In this document: one piece after another, positions 26,630-35,601 of the stretch
How positions within the stretch are numbered: the first letter of the stretch is position 1
Layout: every line of letters starts with the position of its first letter
Assembly (NCBI RefSeq): GCF_003610195.1
Contig: NZ_RAPO01000004.1
Coordinates: 124,001-188,000, forward strand
Length of the DNA: 64,000 nucleotides
Direction of reading: 5' to 3'
From: Halopiger aswanensis
Lineage (GTDB): Archaea; Halobacteriota; Halobacteria; Halobacteriales; Natrialbaceae
Notes under the pieces: generated by a model
The model's input: only the letters and a program-made list of their open reading frames with translations
Databases searched by the model: none
What the model was told of the DNA's origin: nothing
Program-made: the position numbers and the translations under genes

Positions 26630-27430
26630 ATGCTCGAGGTCACCTCGTTCGAAGCCGGTCGTCGACTCCGCGGGTCGCTGTTACTCGCCGGTGCGATGGT
26701 CGCCCTGATCGTGCTCACGGTCGCGCTCTTTCCGTCGATTCAGGAGACGGGGGTCGATCTCGACGCCTACCTCGAGTCCCTGCCGCCCGAAGCGTCGCGG
26801 GCGTTCGTCGGAAACGTCACGACGCTGACGACCATCGAGGGCTATCTCGTCTCTCAGCTGTACCAGTTCGGGTGGGTGCTGTTGCTCGCGATCTATTACG
26901 CGTACGCTGCGGCGTCGACGCTCGCCGGCGAGGTCGAGCGGGGGACGATCGGACTGACGCTGTCGCTCCCGGTGACGCGGACGCGAGTGGTCGTCGCCAA
27001 GTTCCTCTCGCTCGTTCCGAGCGTCGTCCTCGTCAACGCGATCACGTTTCTCGCGGTCGTTCTCGGTGTGAGAGCGGTCGACGAGTCGATCGACGTCATC
27101 GACCTGTTTGCGGTCCACGCGTACTCGAGCGTCTATTTGCTCGCCTGCGCCGGGCTCGGTCTGCTTGCCTCCGTCGCGTTCGATTCCATTCGTCGCGCAC
27201 AGACCGTCGGCGCGGGAGCCGTGTTCGGGCTGTTCTTGCTCGATACGTTCACGTTCGATACCGACTACGAATGGCTCGGGGATATCGCCTTCTCCCGGTA
27301 CTTCGACCCCGGAGCGATTCTCGTCGAGGGCGAAATCGCGTGGTCGGATCTCGCGGTTCTCTGCCTCGCCGTCGTCGTCCTCGTCGTCGTCAGCAGCGAA
27401 TATTTCGAACGCCGCGACCTCTCCGGGTGA
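26630..27430 (+). CDS. ABC-2 type permease
   Basis: 266 residues with six hydrophobic segments. It opens 'MLEVTSFEAGRRLRGSLLLAG'. The central 'GEVERGTIGLTLSLPVTRTRVVVAKFLSLVP' is the coupling-helix motif of ABC-2 permeases, and the final helix ends 'VVVSSEYFERRDLSG'. It resembles haloarchaeal permeases that use a separate ATPase. No ATPase gene is adjacent; the partial ATPase at the left edge is a candidate only if gene order was broken. Substrate unknown. Confidence 0.85.
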   Translation: MLEVTSFEAGRRLRGSLLLAGAMVALIVLTVALFPSIQETGVDLDAYLESLPPEASRAFVGNVTTLTTIEGYLVSQLYQFGWVLLLAIYYAYAAASTLAGEVERGTIGLTLSLPVTRTRVVVAKFLSLVPSVVLVNAITFLAVVLGVRAVDESIDVIDLFAVHAYSSVYLLACAGLGLLASVAFDSIRRAQTVGAGAVFGLFLLDTFTFDTDYEWLGDIAFSRYFDPGAILVEGEIAWSDLAVLCLAVVVLVVVSSEYFERRDLSG

Positions 27431-27567
27431 CTCGTCCGCTGGGCACGGAGAGACGCGGACACGCATTCGCACGCCCTTTCGTATCGTCTGCTCCTCGAAT
27501 AGCGCGGACGGGTGTATAGATCCGGCTCGTTTCCGCCGGTCTCAGTTTCGCGTTCGAAAGCAACGAC

Positions 27568-28341
27568 TCACATATACATTCGATCTTCAGGGAAGTCGCG
27601 TCGATCGATCGGTTGGTCCTCCTGTTGCAGCGTCGCGAGCCGATTCGCGAGTTCCTCGTAGTACCGGTTCATCTCCTCCGCCCGTTCGCGAAGCCGTCGC
27701 TCGTCGACGTCGACCGAATAACAGGATTCGACGCCTTCGAGGAGTTGGAGGGCCGCCTCGAGATCGGGACCGGGGACGTGTGCGGGCGTGATGAAGGCCC
27801 CGGCCGCCGGTGACGACCCGGTCTCGAGTCCGTACCGAAGCACGGCTCCAGTCGTTCCGTCTACCACACCGCCGGGGAGCGGTTCGATGCCGGTGCCAGT
27901 CTCGTCGCTGAAGTGTGTTTCCCGAAAGTCCGGCGTGGCGGCGTAGAAAACGCGGTGTTCGTCCTCGCTGTGGGGGAACGGAGTGCCGTGAAGTACCCCG
28001 ATTTCCTCGATGTCGAGGGTATCCGACCAGCGCATAACGGTTTGGGCGAACCGCTCTGCTACGGAGACGGGGATAAATACCTCGCTCACGAGGATCGTTA
28101 TCGGTTCGTCGTCGACCCGATACAGTCGGATCGGCTGCCGCGGTCGTCCCGCTTCGACCGGCGTAACGCTCGGAAGATTTCGGGTCGCGATGTGGCCGAC
28201 TTGCGTCGTCTCGAGGTTCGCGACGAGATAGTCGATAGCCGTCAGACTCGCCGCGCCGACGTCGGCGAGGCCGATCAGCATTACGTCACCGAAATCGGTA
28301 GTGCCAGCCGTTTGTACCTCAAATGACGGGTCTCGATCCAT
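27568..28341 (-). CDS. PAC2-family proteasome assembly chaperone-like protein
   Basis: 257 residues of the PAC2 fold: 'DVMLIGLADVGAASLTAIDYLVANL', 'RLYRVDDEPITILVSEVFIPVS', 'EEIGVLHGTPFPHSEDEHRVFY', then 'GAFITPAHVPGPDLEAALQLLEGV'. The C-terminal ~45 residues form a probable coiled coil ('DERRLRERAEEMNRYYEELANRLATL') and the protein ends '..RMYM', an HbYX-type tail (hydrophobic-Tyr-any). Such tails dock into pockets of the 20S proteasome alpha ring. A chaperone or proteasome-cap role is inferred. Confidence 0.85.
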   Translation of the reverse strand: MDRDPSFEVQTAGTTDFGDVMLIGLADVGAASLTAIDYLVANLETTQVGHIATRNLPSVTPVEAGRPRQPIRLYRVDDEPITILVSEVFIPVSVAERFAQTVMRWSDTLDIEEIGVLHGTPFPHSEDEHRVFYAATPDFRETHFSDETGTGIEPLPGGVVDGTTGAVLRYGLETGSSPAAGAFITPAHVPGPDLEAALQLLEGVESCYSVDVDERRLRERAEEMNRYYEELANRLATLQQEDQPIDRRDFPEDRMYM

Positions 28342-28656
28342 GTCCGTCGTTCGACACTGACGGGTATAGTTGTGTGGCTACAGTCCGGTCCCTCCCAGTT
28401 TCAGGTACGACGATCAATCGGTGACCGATCGGGTTGCGAAACGCGTCCGCTCCCGCGATGACGGTGGTCCCATTTCACAGCACGTACTCGAGATCGACTC
28501 GAGGCCGGTAACGGAGAGTCGTCTCCGTTCGAGCGGTCGAGAGTCGAAACACGCCGGCACTACCGTTCGAGTTCAGTTTGACTGACGGTACCGGAACGGA
28601 TACAATACGGACTGTCAGCGATATCGCTATTTATACTAGTGGGTGATAGACCGACT
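28342..28656. other. Intergenic stretch with a promoter at its right end
   Basis: A 71-residue open frame at 28370-28585 (+) has plausible charged composition but no recognised domain, promoter or conserved start, so I leave it uncalled. The right end holds the TATA box of the small membrane gene. Confidence 0.4.
28628..28637 (+). promoter_or_regulatory. TATA box of the small membrane protein gene
   Basis: 'tatttatact' lies with its centre ~25 bases before ATG 28657. That is the spacing of a leaderless haloarchaeal promoter and supports ATG 28657 over the upstream GTG. Confidence 0.55.
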
Positions 28657-28845
28657 ATGAAACCGCAGGTGGAGCGGCGGTGTCATCTGTTAATCGGTCT
28701 CTCGTTAGTTCTCCTGACGATCGGCATCGGGTACGACTTCCTGGTCGGGACGAAGTTAGCGGACTTTCTGGTGATACTCGCCGGGCTGTTTCTCGGGTGG
28801 GTCGCGTTTCTCTACTGTCTGGGGAACGCTTCTTTCTGGGGCTAG
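28657..28845 (+). CDS. Small two-helix membrane protein
   Basis: 62 residues: a basic start 'MKPQVERRCH', helix one 'LLIGLSLVLLTIGIGYDFLVG' and helix two 'LADFLVILAGLFLGWVAFLYCLG'. Its good TATA box and leaderless spacing argue that it is a real gene. No family is recognised. The neighbours are a PAC2 protein and a PPOX-like protein in opposite orientation. Confidence 0.65.
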   Translation: MKPQVERRCHLLIGLSLVLLTIGIGYDFLVGTKLADFLVILAGLFLGWVAFLYCLGNASFWG

Positions 28846-28946
28846 TCCGGTCGATATCTGGACGCGGGACCGGCGTTCTCGGGTCGAGAGCGGCTCCCTG
28901 CTACCGGCGTTTCGGATTCCGAAAGCCGTGGCGGTATCGGGTCACA

Positions 28947-29396
28947 CTACGCGTCGGTCGTCACCTCCTTTCGCCCGGTCATGGTGTCGGGATCGAAACT
29001 GAAATACCGGAACGTCGTTTCCTTCGGCGGCCGTTCGAAGATGTCGACGAGCGGAATTCGAATCGCCCACATCCCTTGTACTTGAGGTGATTCGTACGGC
29101 GCTTCGTCTATTTCCTCGAGCCGTCCCGTCGCGACGACGCTTCGCCAGCCGCCGTCGGATTGCCCGTACGTGACGAACGTGACCGACTTTCCCACGAGCG
29201 CCTCTTTCCGACTGTCCTCCTGGAACGAGAGCCGGTAGTAGAGCAATTTCTCATCGGCGTTGTAGCCGTACGAGACGGGAATCGAAACGGGCGGCTCGTT
29301 CGACTCCGTGGAAAACGATAGTACGCCCGTCCCGCCGCGTCCGAGGAACTCGTTCATCTCTTCCTCGCTCATTTGCAGCCAGCGCAGTCCCTGCAT
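28947..29396 (-). CDS. Pyridoxamine 5'-phosphate oxidase-like FMN-binding protein
   Basis: 149 residues, third PPOX-like protein of the window and more distant than the other two. 'MQGLRWLQMSEEEMNEFLGRGGTGVLSFS' opens it, then 'SIPVSYGYNADEKLLYYRL', 'DGGWRSVVATGRLEEI' and a tail 'RYFSFDPDTMTGRKE'. Split-barrel flavin-binding fold; substrate unknown. ATG 29396 is chosen since the preceding 13 residues look like untranslated leader. It is divergently arranged with the UspA gene at 29587. Confidence 0.85.
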   Translation of the reverse strand: MQGLRWLQMSEEEMNEFLGRGGTGVLSFSTESNEPPVSIPVSYGYNADEKLLYYRLSFQEDSRKEALVGKSVTFVTYGQSDGGWRSVVATGRLEEIDEAPYESPQVQGMWAIRIPLVDIFERPPKETTFRYFSFDPDTMTGRKEVTTDA

Positions 29397-29555
29397 ACCC
29401 CTCGTACATCGTTTCGGTAAAAAATCCCCTCTCACGGCGAAGCGAACGTTCTATACACCGAGACCGTCGCGAAAGACCGACTGTTCCGGCCGGCATACTG
29501 TCAAAGACGGTACGCGGCAGCGTCTACGCACCGACGGCCTCAGTGCACTGTGATA

Positions 29556-29565
29556 CATTTATAGT
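29556..29565 (+). promoter_or_regulatory. TATA box of the UspA gene at 29587
   Basis: 'catttatagt' is centred ~26 bases before the ATG, the leaderless spacing. Confidence 0.55.
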
Positions 29566-29586
29566 AGGTGACGGAATCCGTTCGGT

Positions 29587-30012
29587 ATGGCCGACCGAAT
29601 TCTCGTTCCGTACGACGGATCGCCACCGGCAACCGACGCGCTCGAGTACGCGTTCGAGAACTTCCCGGATGCGGCCGTTGTAGCGCTCTACGTTGTCGAG
29701 ATCCCGGACAGTCGCTGGGCGCAGGCCATCGGCCCCGAACTGCAACTGTCTGTCAACGAGCGAGCGGAGGAGTACGCATCGGACATCCTCGAGTCGGCGA
29801 CCGAAATCGCAGACGAGCGCGACCGGCGTCTCGACACGGAGATCGTCACCGGCGAACCCGATCACCGTATCGTCGCGCAGGCAGAAGAGCAATCGGCCGA
29901 TCTGATCGTTATCGGGAGTCACGGACAAGCGAATATCTCGCGGCTGCTGCTCGGAAGCGTCGCTGAGAAGGTCGTTCGCCGATCACCGGTTCCCGTCCTC
30001 GTGGTTCGGTAA
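29587..30012 (+). CDS. UspA-family universal stress protein, single domain
   Basis: 141 residues: 'MADRILVPYDGSPPATDALEYAFENFPDAAVVALYVVEIPDSRW', then 'DLIVIGSHGQANISRLLLGSVAEKVVRRSPVPVLVVR' in outline. The nucleotide-binding glycines are present (GSHGQ...LLGS). Closest in the window to the 8.7-kb copy. The promoter shows a TATA box with leaderless spacing. Monocistronic between a divergent PPOX-like gene and a convergent regulator. Confidence 0.93.
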   Translation: MADRILVPYDGSPPATDALEYAFENFPDAAVVALYVVEIPDSRWAQAIGPELQLSVNERAEEYASDILESATEIADERDRRLDTEIVTGEPDHRIVAQAEEQSADLIVIGSHGQANISRLLLGSVAEKVVRRSPVPVLVVR

Positions 30013-30114
30013 CGGTCGGCGTCTCCGTCCGATTTGATCACCGATTGCGGTGGTCCCCGTAGTCGACGGTACAGGCTGAATGAGCGGAAGTTGCAGCACC
30101 GAATTGTCTGAACA

Positions 30115-30849
30115 TCAGTCGGCGTACCGTCCGGCCGACTCCGCCCGCCCCGCATCCAGCGGATCCGTGCCGGTCCGCGACGTCACCAATCGCAGGTACG
30201 TGCCGGCGTTCGCCATGAGCTTGTTCTCCGCTTTCCGCAGGTGTTCTTCGTAGGTCGAGCGGGCTATCGACGTCTGCGATGCCAACTCCCGGAGCGATGT
30301 CCCTCGTGGCTGCTCGTAGTAGCCGTGTTCCAGCGCCAACTGTAGCGCCGCCAGCTGGCGGTCGGTAAGTCCCTCGAACAGTTGATCGACCGGCGCCAGC
30401 ATACTGTGGGGAATCGCTTGCTCCGTGACGGCGGTCTTGGAGAGCAGTTCAATGTCTCGATCTCCCTCCAGGTCCCGAAGCAGAGCCCGGACGTCGGCCT
30501 CGTCGAACGCGATCACCGTGTAGTGTTCCCATCCCTGCCGGTGAATCGTCGGCGGCTGGTACAGGCAGTCGTGCTCCTCGAACCGCTCCAGAATCGACCC
30601 CTCGAGCGAGCAGAGACATGCTCGGGTGACGACCTGAAGACCGTCGTCGTCGATCGACTCATGAAGGACCGTGCCGATCCGTTCGATCTCCGCCAGTAAC
30701 TCGTCGGTCGGCGCCGTCGCCGAGGTGATCTCGAGCACCTGGCAGTCGCTTAGATACCACTCCCGAATCGTGAGGTCCGGATACCGCTCCGAGATCGCTC
30801 GGTAGGGACACTCGTGTTTCAACCGAAACGAAGCCTCGTACAGACCCAT
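30115..30849 (-). CDS. Bat-type helix-turn-helix regulator (HTH_10)
   Basis: 244 residues. The N-terminal sensor part carries several Cys ('HECPYR', 'SDCQVLE', 'RACLCSLE', 'HDCLYQ'), a pattern that could bind a metal or sense redox. The C-terminal ~55 residues are the HTH_10 domain: 'LTDRQLAALQLALEHGYYEQPRGTSLRELASQTSIARSTYEEHLRKAENKL'. ATG 30849 ('MGLYEASFRLKHECPY') fits family starts; two earlier ATGs exist. It is divergent from the MFS gene at 30936 and may control it. Confidence 0.85.
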   Translation of the reverse strand: MGLYEASFRLKHECPYRAISERYPDLTIREWYLSDCQVLEITSATAPTDELLAEIERIGTVLHESIDDDGLQVVTRACLCSLEGSILERFEEHDCLYQPPTIHRQGWEHYTVIAFDEADVRALLRDLEGDRDIELLSKTAVTEQAIPHSMLAPVDQLFEGLTDRQLAALQLALEHGYYEQPRGTSLRELASQTSIARSTYEEHLRKAENKLMANAGTYLRLVTSRTGTDPLDAGRAESAGRYAD

Positions 30850-30935
30850 ACACCGCCGTTCGCTCTCGGCGTGATTAACGGTACCGGTCATGTCCCGCAC
30901 CATTCCTATTCGGGTACCGATCGTACGAGCGACCG

Positions 30936-32225
30936 ATGAGCGAGCGAACGGAACTGAGTCAGGGCATCCACGAACACCTCGGGCAGTTCTCGCTGCACGT
31001 TCTGCTGGTGTTTGCGACCGGCCTAACGATCGGATCGGAGCGAACCGTCGTTCCGGTCTTAGGCGGGGACGTTCTCGGCGTCGAGTCGTTTCTGGTCATC
31101 GGCTCGTTCGTCGTCTCTTTCGGCTTCGTCAAGGCGCTGCTCAACCTCTACGCCGGCAAGTGGGGCGAGGAGTACGGGCGGAAACCGGTACTCGTCCTCG
31201 GTTGGCTCACCGCGCTGCCGATTCCGGTGATCCTGATCTTCGCGCCGAGCTGGAGTTGGATCACCGTCGGGAACGTGCTGTTGGGGATCAACCAGGCGCT
31301 GACCTGGAGCATGGCGATCAACGCCAAGATCGATCTCGCCGGCCCCGAACAGCGCGGGCTCGCCGTCGGCATCGACGAGGCGTTCGGCTACACCGGCGTC
31401 GCCGCCGGCGCGTGGATCACGGGCGTTATCGCCGGGCAGACGAGCCTCCGCCCGGAGCCGTTCTACTTCCTCGCCGCCGTGGTGGTGCTTGCGTTCCTGA
31501 TCTCGGTCTTTCTCATCGGGGAGACGGTGCAGTTCGCACAGCTCGAGGGCGACGACGACCACCGCGACGCAAACCTTCCGTTCGACGAAGTGCTGAAGCG
31601 GGCGACCTACGGCGACAGAACGCTGTTCGCAGCGGCCCAGGCTGGCCACGTCGAGAACTTCGTGGACACGCTGTTCTGGATCGCCGTCCCGCTCTACCTC
31701 ACGAGTCAGGGATTGGCGATCGAAGCCGTCGGGGTCGTCGTCGGGGTTCACAGCGCGATGTACTTCCTCCAGATCGGGACCGGCGGACTGGCCGACCGCA
31801 TCGGACGCCGTCCGCCGGTCGTCACGGGGATGTTCCTCGCCGGAGCAGGCGTCCTCGGAATGGTGTTCGTCGACGGCTACGTCGCGTGGGCGATTCTCGC
31901 CGGACTCTCCGGGCTCGGAATGGCGCTGCTCTATCCGAACCTGATGACCGTCCCCAGCGACGCGGCCCATCCGACGTGGCGGTCGACTGGCATGGGCGTC
32001 TACCGGATGTGGCGCGACGCCGGCTACGGCGTCGGTGCGATCCTCATCGGACTCTCGATGGAATTCGTGACCCTCGAGGCCGCGTTCTACCTGACCGGCG
32101 TCTCGATGGTCCTCTCCGGCGCCGTCGTCTATCTCTGGATGGAGGAAACCCATCCCGAATTCGGCACACACGAACCGCCGGCACCGGCCCCGGAGACGTC
32201 TCGCGGCGCGGCGACCGACGACTGA
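30936..32225 (+). CDS. MFS transporter
   Basis: 429 residues with about twelve helices. Loop 2-3 motif 'GKWGEEYGRKPVLVLGW' and its repeat 'GGLADRIGRRPPVVTGM' in the second half are the MFS A-motifs. 'AFGYTGVAAGAWITGVIAG' resembles the helix-5 antiporter-type motif. A cytoplasmic loop 'LEGDDDHRDANLPFDEVLKRA' separates the halves, and the tail is acidic and Pro-rich. Substrate unknown; drug or metabolite export is common for this haloarchaeal group. Divergent from a Cys-rich regulator, which may control it. Confidence 0.9.
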   Translation: MSERTELSQGIHEHLGQFSLHVLLVFATGLTIGSERTVVPVLGGDVLGVESFLVIGSFVVSFGFVKALLNLYAGKWGEEYGRKPVLVLGWLTALPIPVILIFAPSWSWITVGNVLLGINQALTWSMAINAKIDLAGPEQRGLAVGIDEAFGYTGVAAGAWITGVIAGQTSLRPEPFYFLAAVVVLAFLISVFLIGETVQFAQLEGDDDHRDANLPFDEVLKRATYGDRTLFAAAQAGHVENFVDTLFWIAVPLYLTSQGLAIEAVGVVVGVHSAMYFLQIGTGGLADRIGRRPPVVTGMFLAGAGVLGMVFVDGYVAWAILAGLSGLGMALLYPNLMTVPSDAAHPTWRSTGMGVYRMWRDAGYGVGAILIGLSMEFVTLEAAFYLTGVSMVLSGAVVYLWMEETHPEFGTHEPPAPAPETSRGAATDD

Positions 32226-32446
32226 AACGGACGCCGGTCTCTCGACCTCGATTCGACGCCGTCTCGAGCGACGACACCCGTTTTATCGCACTCGGGACCC
32301 TACGAAGTCCCAAACGGACGTGACGGATACCGTTCTGGCGAACCGCGTACGGGTGTCGGCGACGTGGGATGCGACCGGCTCGCTCGCGACGGCGGCACTG
32401 CGCGCACGTCGTGAGATCGATGCGGTCTTGCGATCGGCGCCGGCAA

Positions 32447-33352
32447 TTAGTACGGCGGTCGCGGCTGCTCGTCATCACGACGGAGCGCAGTTGAGCCCCA
32501 CCAACGGACGACCGCGAGAACGAGCGCTGCGGTGACGATCGTCTGATACCGGTCCGCGGCCGGCGAGAGCTCGAGGAGTTGGCCGGTTGCGTTCCCGACG
32601 AAGTGAAACAGGATCACCGCGAGGACGCTGCGATTCGCGTTGTTGTACAGCCAGGTATAGAGGACGGCGCCGACGAGGATGTTGACCGCGAACCACGTCG
32701 GTTCCGGGGCGAAGTCCCAGCTGCTGAAGTAACCGACCATCAGGAACAGCGGCGCGTGCCAGGCAGCCCACGCGCCGCCGAGGAGGAGGCTGGCAGTCAG
32801 CGCGCTCCAGCGCAATTGGAGGCGATCGAGCCAGTAGCCCCGCCAGCCGATCTCCTCGTGGAGCGGGCCGAGCAGGAAGATCACCGTCAGCGTTCCGACG
32901 AGCGCGACCGGATCGCCGAGCAAGGATCGAAGGGGTGCCGCACTCAACGCCTGCGTCGCGCCATCGACGCCGATCGCGATGCCGGCACCGGTCAGCGCGA
33001 GCGCCGGGAAGAGACCGATCGTCACCACTCCCCAACGCACCGGGATTCGTCGGACGTCGACGAGGCGCCGCCACAGGTCTTCGAGCCCCGTGCGGCCGCC
33101 GACCAGCCAGGCCATGGCGACGCCACCGATCGTGACGCCGAGACCGCCGACGAGCAGAAAGACGAGTCCCGGAAATCGAAAGACGTGCCACCCGGCGAGG
33201 ATCGGCACGCTCCACCAGCACCAGGTCCAGCCGTGGGAGAACAACAGGAATCCCCAGACGTCGAAGCCGTACCGGTTCTCGAGTGCGGTCAACGCCGGCG
33301 TCTCGGCACCGGATTCCCTCGGCGACGGTCGGGAGGGCTCTCGGTCACCCAT
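32447..33352 (-). CDS. CPBP intramembrane metalloprotease-like protein
   Basis: 301 residues with about eight helices. Motif 1 'GPLHEEIGWRGYWLDRLQLRW' (EExxxR) lies near residue 165, motif 2 'WAAWHAPLFLMVG' supplies a His, and motif 3 'ILFHFVGNATGQ' supplies the second His. These are the CAAX-protease/bacteriocin-processing (CPBP, ABI) residues, so a membrane protease role is likely; the substrate is unknown. It is the intact version of the pseudogene at 10.2 kb and heads a row of three CPBP genes. Confidence 0.9.
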   Translation of the reverse strand: MGDREPSRPSPRESGAETPALTALENRYGFDVWGFLLFSHGWTWCWWSVPILAGWHVFRFPGLVFLLVGGLGVTIGGVAMAWLVGGRTGLEDLWRRLVDVRRIPVRWGVVTIGLFPALALTGAGIAIGVDGATQALSAAPLRSLLGDPVALVGTLTVIFLLGPLHEEIGWRGYWLDRLQLRWSALTASLLLGGAWAAWHAPLFLMVGYFSSWDFAPEPTWFAVNILVGAVLYTWLYNNANRSVLAVILFHFVGNATGQLLELSPAADRYQTIVTAALVLAVVRWWGSTALRRDDEQPRPPY

Positions 33353-33471
33353 GGGCGTCCGTAGTACGCCGTCGTATATCGAGCTACCGTCCGCCCGTCG
33401 GCGCGTTACGGTGCGTTCACGCCGCGGGAATCACCGACGAGGCTATCGCCGATCGCGACCATTGTACGGCT

Positions 33472-34353
33472 ATGAGTCGGGTTTTCGTCCGCGAACGCGT
33501 CGCCCGTCGTCCGGTCGTCGCGTTTTTCGTCCTCGCCTACGCCATTTCGTGGCTCGGATTTCTCCCGACGATACTCGGACGTGGCGGTGCGTTCGGCGGG
33601 CTGAACCTGCTGCTCGCTCAGTTCGGGCCGGCGATCGCCGGCGGCCTCGTCCTGTGGTACACCGGCGGGTCGATCCGAGAGTGGGTCGGCCGCGTCGGTC
33701 GCTGGCGCGTCCCGCTGCGCTGGTGGGCCGCGACCATCGCGATCCCGATCGTCGTCTTCGGCGCCGCGGGCGTCGGCTTCGCGCTGCTGGGGTACGAACC
33801 GCAACTCTCGCGGGTGCCCGACCCGCTGCGAACCTATCTCCCGACACTCGTCGGCCTCACGCTTCTGGCCGGGTTGGGCGAAGAGCCGGGGTGGCGCGGA
33901 TTCGCGCTGTCTCGCCTTCAGGAGCGGTACAGCCCGCTGGGGGCGACGCTCCTGCTCGGGACCGTCTGGGCGTGCTGGCACTTGCCGGTGTTCTTCGTCG
34001 ATCCGCGGTCGTCCCACGGGATTACCGATCCGCTCGTCCTCGTCGGGATGGTGCTTCTCACCGCCGTCGGCATCGTCCTCTACTCGTTCTTCTACACCTG
34101 GATCTACAACCACACCCGAAGCGTCCTCCTGATGATGTTCCTTCACGGCGGATTCAACACCGGAACGGTCCACCTCGTGCCGTTCGCGGACGAACTCGTC
34201 TTCGGACCGACGTACACGACGCTCCTGACGGTCCAGATCGGCGTCCTCCTCGTCGCCGTGCTCGCTCTGGTCGTACTCACCCACGGCCGACTGGGCTACG
34301 ACGTCGAGGGCGACCGCGAGCGTCGGGGTGAGACCGCCCCTCCGGTCGCGTAA
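33472..34353 (+). CDS. CPBP intramembrane metalloprotease-like protein
   Basis: 293 residues starting 'MSRVFVRERVARRPVVAFFVLAY'. Motif 1 'GLGEEPGWRGFALSRLQERY', motif 2 'WACWHLPVFFVD' and motif 3 'MMFLHGGFNTGTVH' are all intact. About eight helices, then a charged 20-residue tail. ATG 33472 is preferred because the longer frame to 33283 overlaps the divergent CPBP gene. It is a different subfamily from the neighbour at 32447 (E-E-P-G-W against E-E-I-G-W). Confidence 0.9.
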   Translation: MSRVFVRERVARRPVVAFFVLAYAISWLGFLPTILGRGGAFGGLNLLLAQFGPAIAGGLVLWYTGGSIREWVGRVGRWRVPLRWWAATIAIPIVVFGAAGVGFALLGYEPQLSRVPDPLRTYLPTLVGLTLLAGLGEEPGWRGFALSRLQERYSPLGATLLLGTVWACWHLPVFFVDPRSSHGITDPLVLVGMVLLTAVGIVLYSFFYTWIYNHTRSVLLMMFLHGGFNTGTVHLVPFADELVFGPTYTTLLTVQIGVLLVAVLALVVLTHGRLGYDVEGDRERRGETAPPVA

Positions 34354-34637
34354 TCCTGCCGACTCGGGTTCGCGGCTGCTGCGCTCGGTGTAGACGCGGT
34401 CTATCCGTCGGACACGCACCGCCTGACGATCGATACGACGACCTGCTTCTCGGAGCGTTGCTTATTGCCGCCCCCGTCTTATGAGTCCTATCTAATGTAC
34501 GCAGACGACGCTCCCACTCGAGGACGAAACGCGGCGATCGGCTTCCACGCCGTTCGTCGAAAGCCCCGCGGGACGACCGGCGGGTCGACGGCTGCCGGAA
34601 CGGCCGTCGGTGACGACGATTCCGGAGCGGCGATGGG

Positions 34638-35516
34638 ATGAACGAGACGTCGCACCCGCGAATCCGGAAACCGACGGTCTCAGTCGCGAGTCCGTTGCTG
34701 TTTTTCGCCGTGACGTTCGCGATCACGTGGTCGTTCTGGCTGGGGGCGATCGTCTTCGGTCTTCGGTTCGACAGCGCGGCGGGATTCGTGGTGCTGCTAG
34801 CGGGGCTGTTCGGTCCCGGGATCGCCGGTATCGGATTCACGTATCTGGTCTACGACGAACGGGGACGACGGGACTACTGGGACCGCGTTCGGGACGTCCG
34901 TCGCATCGGCGGTCCGTGGGCGCTCGTGATCCTGTTTCTCACGCTCGTCCTGACCGTTATCGCGGCCGGGCTGGACATCCTGCTAGGGGGTGCCGGCGCG
35001 ACGTGGGGTGACGCAGTAGCGGGAGTCGCCTCGAGTCCGCTCTCGATTCTCCCGGCGATGTTCTTTGCGACGCTGCCGCCGCTGCTCGAGGAACTGGGCT
35101 GGCGGGGCTACGTACTGGATCGACTGCAACTGACCTGGTCCGCGCTCGGCGCTAGTCTGCTCCTCGGGATCGTCTGGTCGGTCTGGCACCTCCCGCTGTT
35201 CTTCGTCGAAGGCTCCTATCAGCACGGCCTCGGCGTGGGAACGGCTGCGTTCTGGTTGTTCACGATCGGGATCGTTCCGCTCTCGGTGGCGTTCACGTGG
35301 CTGTACAACAACACGTCGCGCAGCATCCTCGCCGTCATCCTGTTTCACGGGATGGTCAACTTCACCAGCGAACTCGTTGCTGTCACACAACGGGCGGACG
35401 CGTTCACGATCCTTCTTTGGATCGCCCTCGCGGTCGCACTCACCGCTGTCTGGGGTCCGAAGACCCTGCGCGGTGTCGACGCCGTCCCCCGCCCGCCCCC
35501 GCGGCGGACGCGATAA
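34638..35516 (+). CDS. CPBP intramembrane metalloprotease-like protein
   Basis: 292 residues with about eight helices. Motif 1 'PLLEELGWRGYVLDRLQLTWSALGASLLLG', motif 2 'WSVWHLPLFFVEG', motif 3 'ILFHGMVNFTSE'. It shares stretches with the protein at 32447 ('GWRGY.LDRLQL.WSAL.ASLLLG'). It is the third member of the cluster. ATG 34638 ('MNETSHPRIRKPTVS') is preferred; no promoter element is obvious. Confidence 0.9.
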   Translation: MNETSHPRIRKPTVSVASPLLFFAVTFAITWSFWLGAIVFGLRFDSAAGFVVLLAGLFGPGIAGIGFTYLVYDERGRRDYWDRVRDVRRIGGPWALVILFLTLVLTVIAAGLDILLGGAGATWGDAVAGVASSPLSILPAMFFATLPPLLEELGWRGYVLDRLQLTWSALGASLLLGIVWSVWHLPLFFVEGSYQHGLGVGTAAFWLFTIGIVPLSVAFTWLYNNTSRSILAVILFHGMVNFTSELVAVTQRADAFTILLWIALAVALTAVWGPKTLRGVDAVPRPPPRRTR

Positions 35517-35601
35517 CCGCGGCGGCCGAACTCTCTCAGGACGGGACCGACTCGTCGGTGCGACCGCCTGCACTGGGCCCGTAACCGCCGGAGCGATCCG
35601 C

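Noticed and set aside
28370-28585. 71-residue plus-strand frame, faintly like a haloarchaeal HalOD1 domain
   Set aside because: Similarity is only in a few residues and there is no promoter or start support. It is left as non-coding, with low certainty.
32320-32535. 71-residue frame overlapping the end of the CPBP gene
   Set aside because: It has a GTG start, runs antisense over the CPBP C-terminus, and has no acidic bias and no motif.
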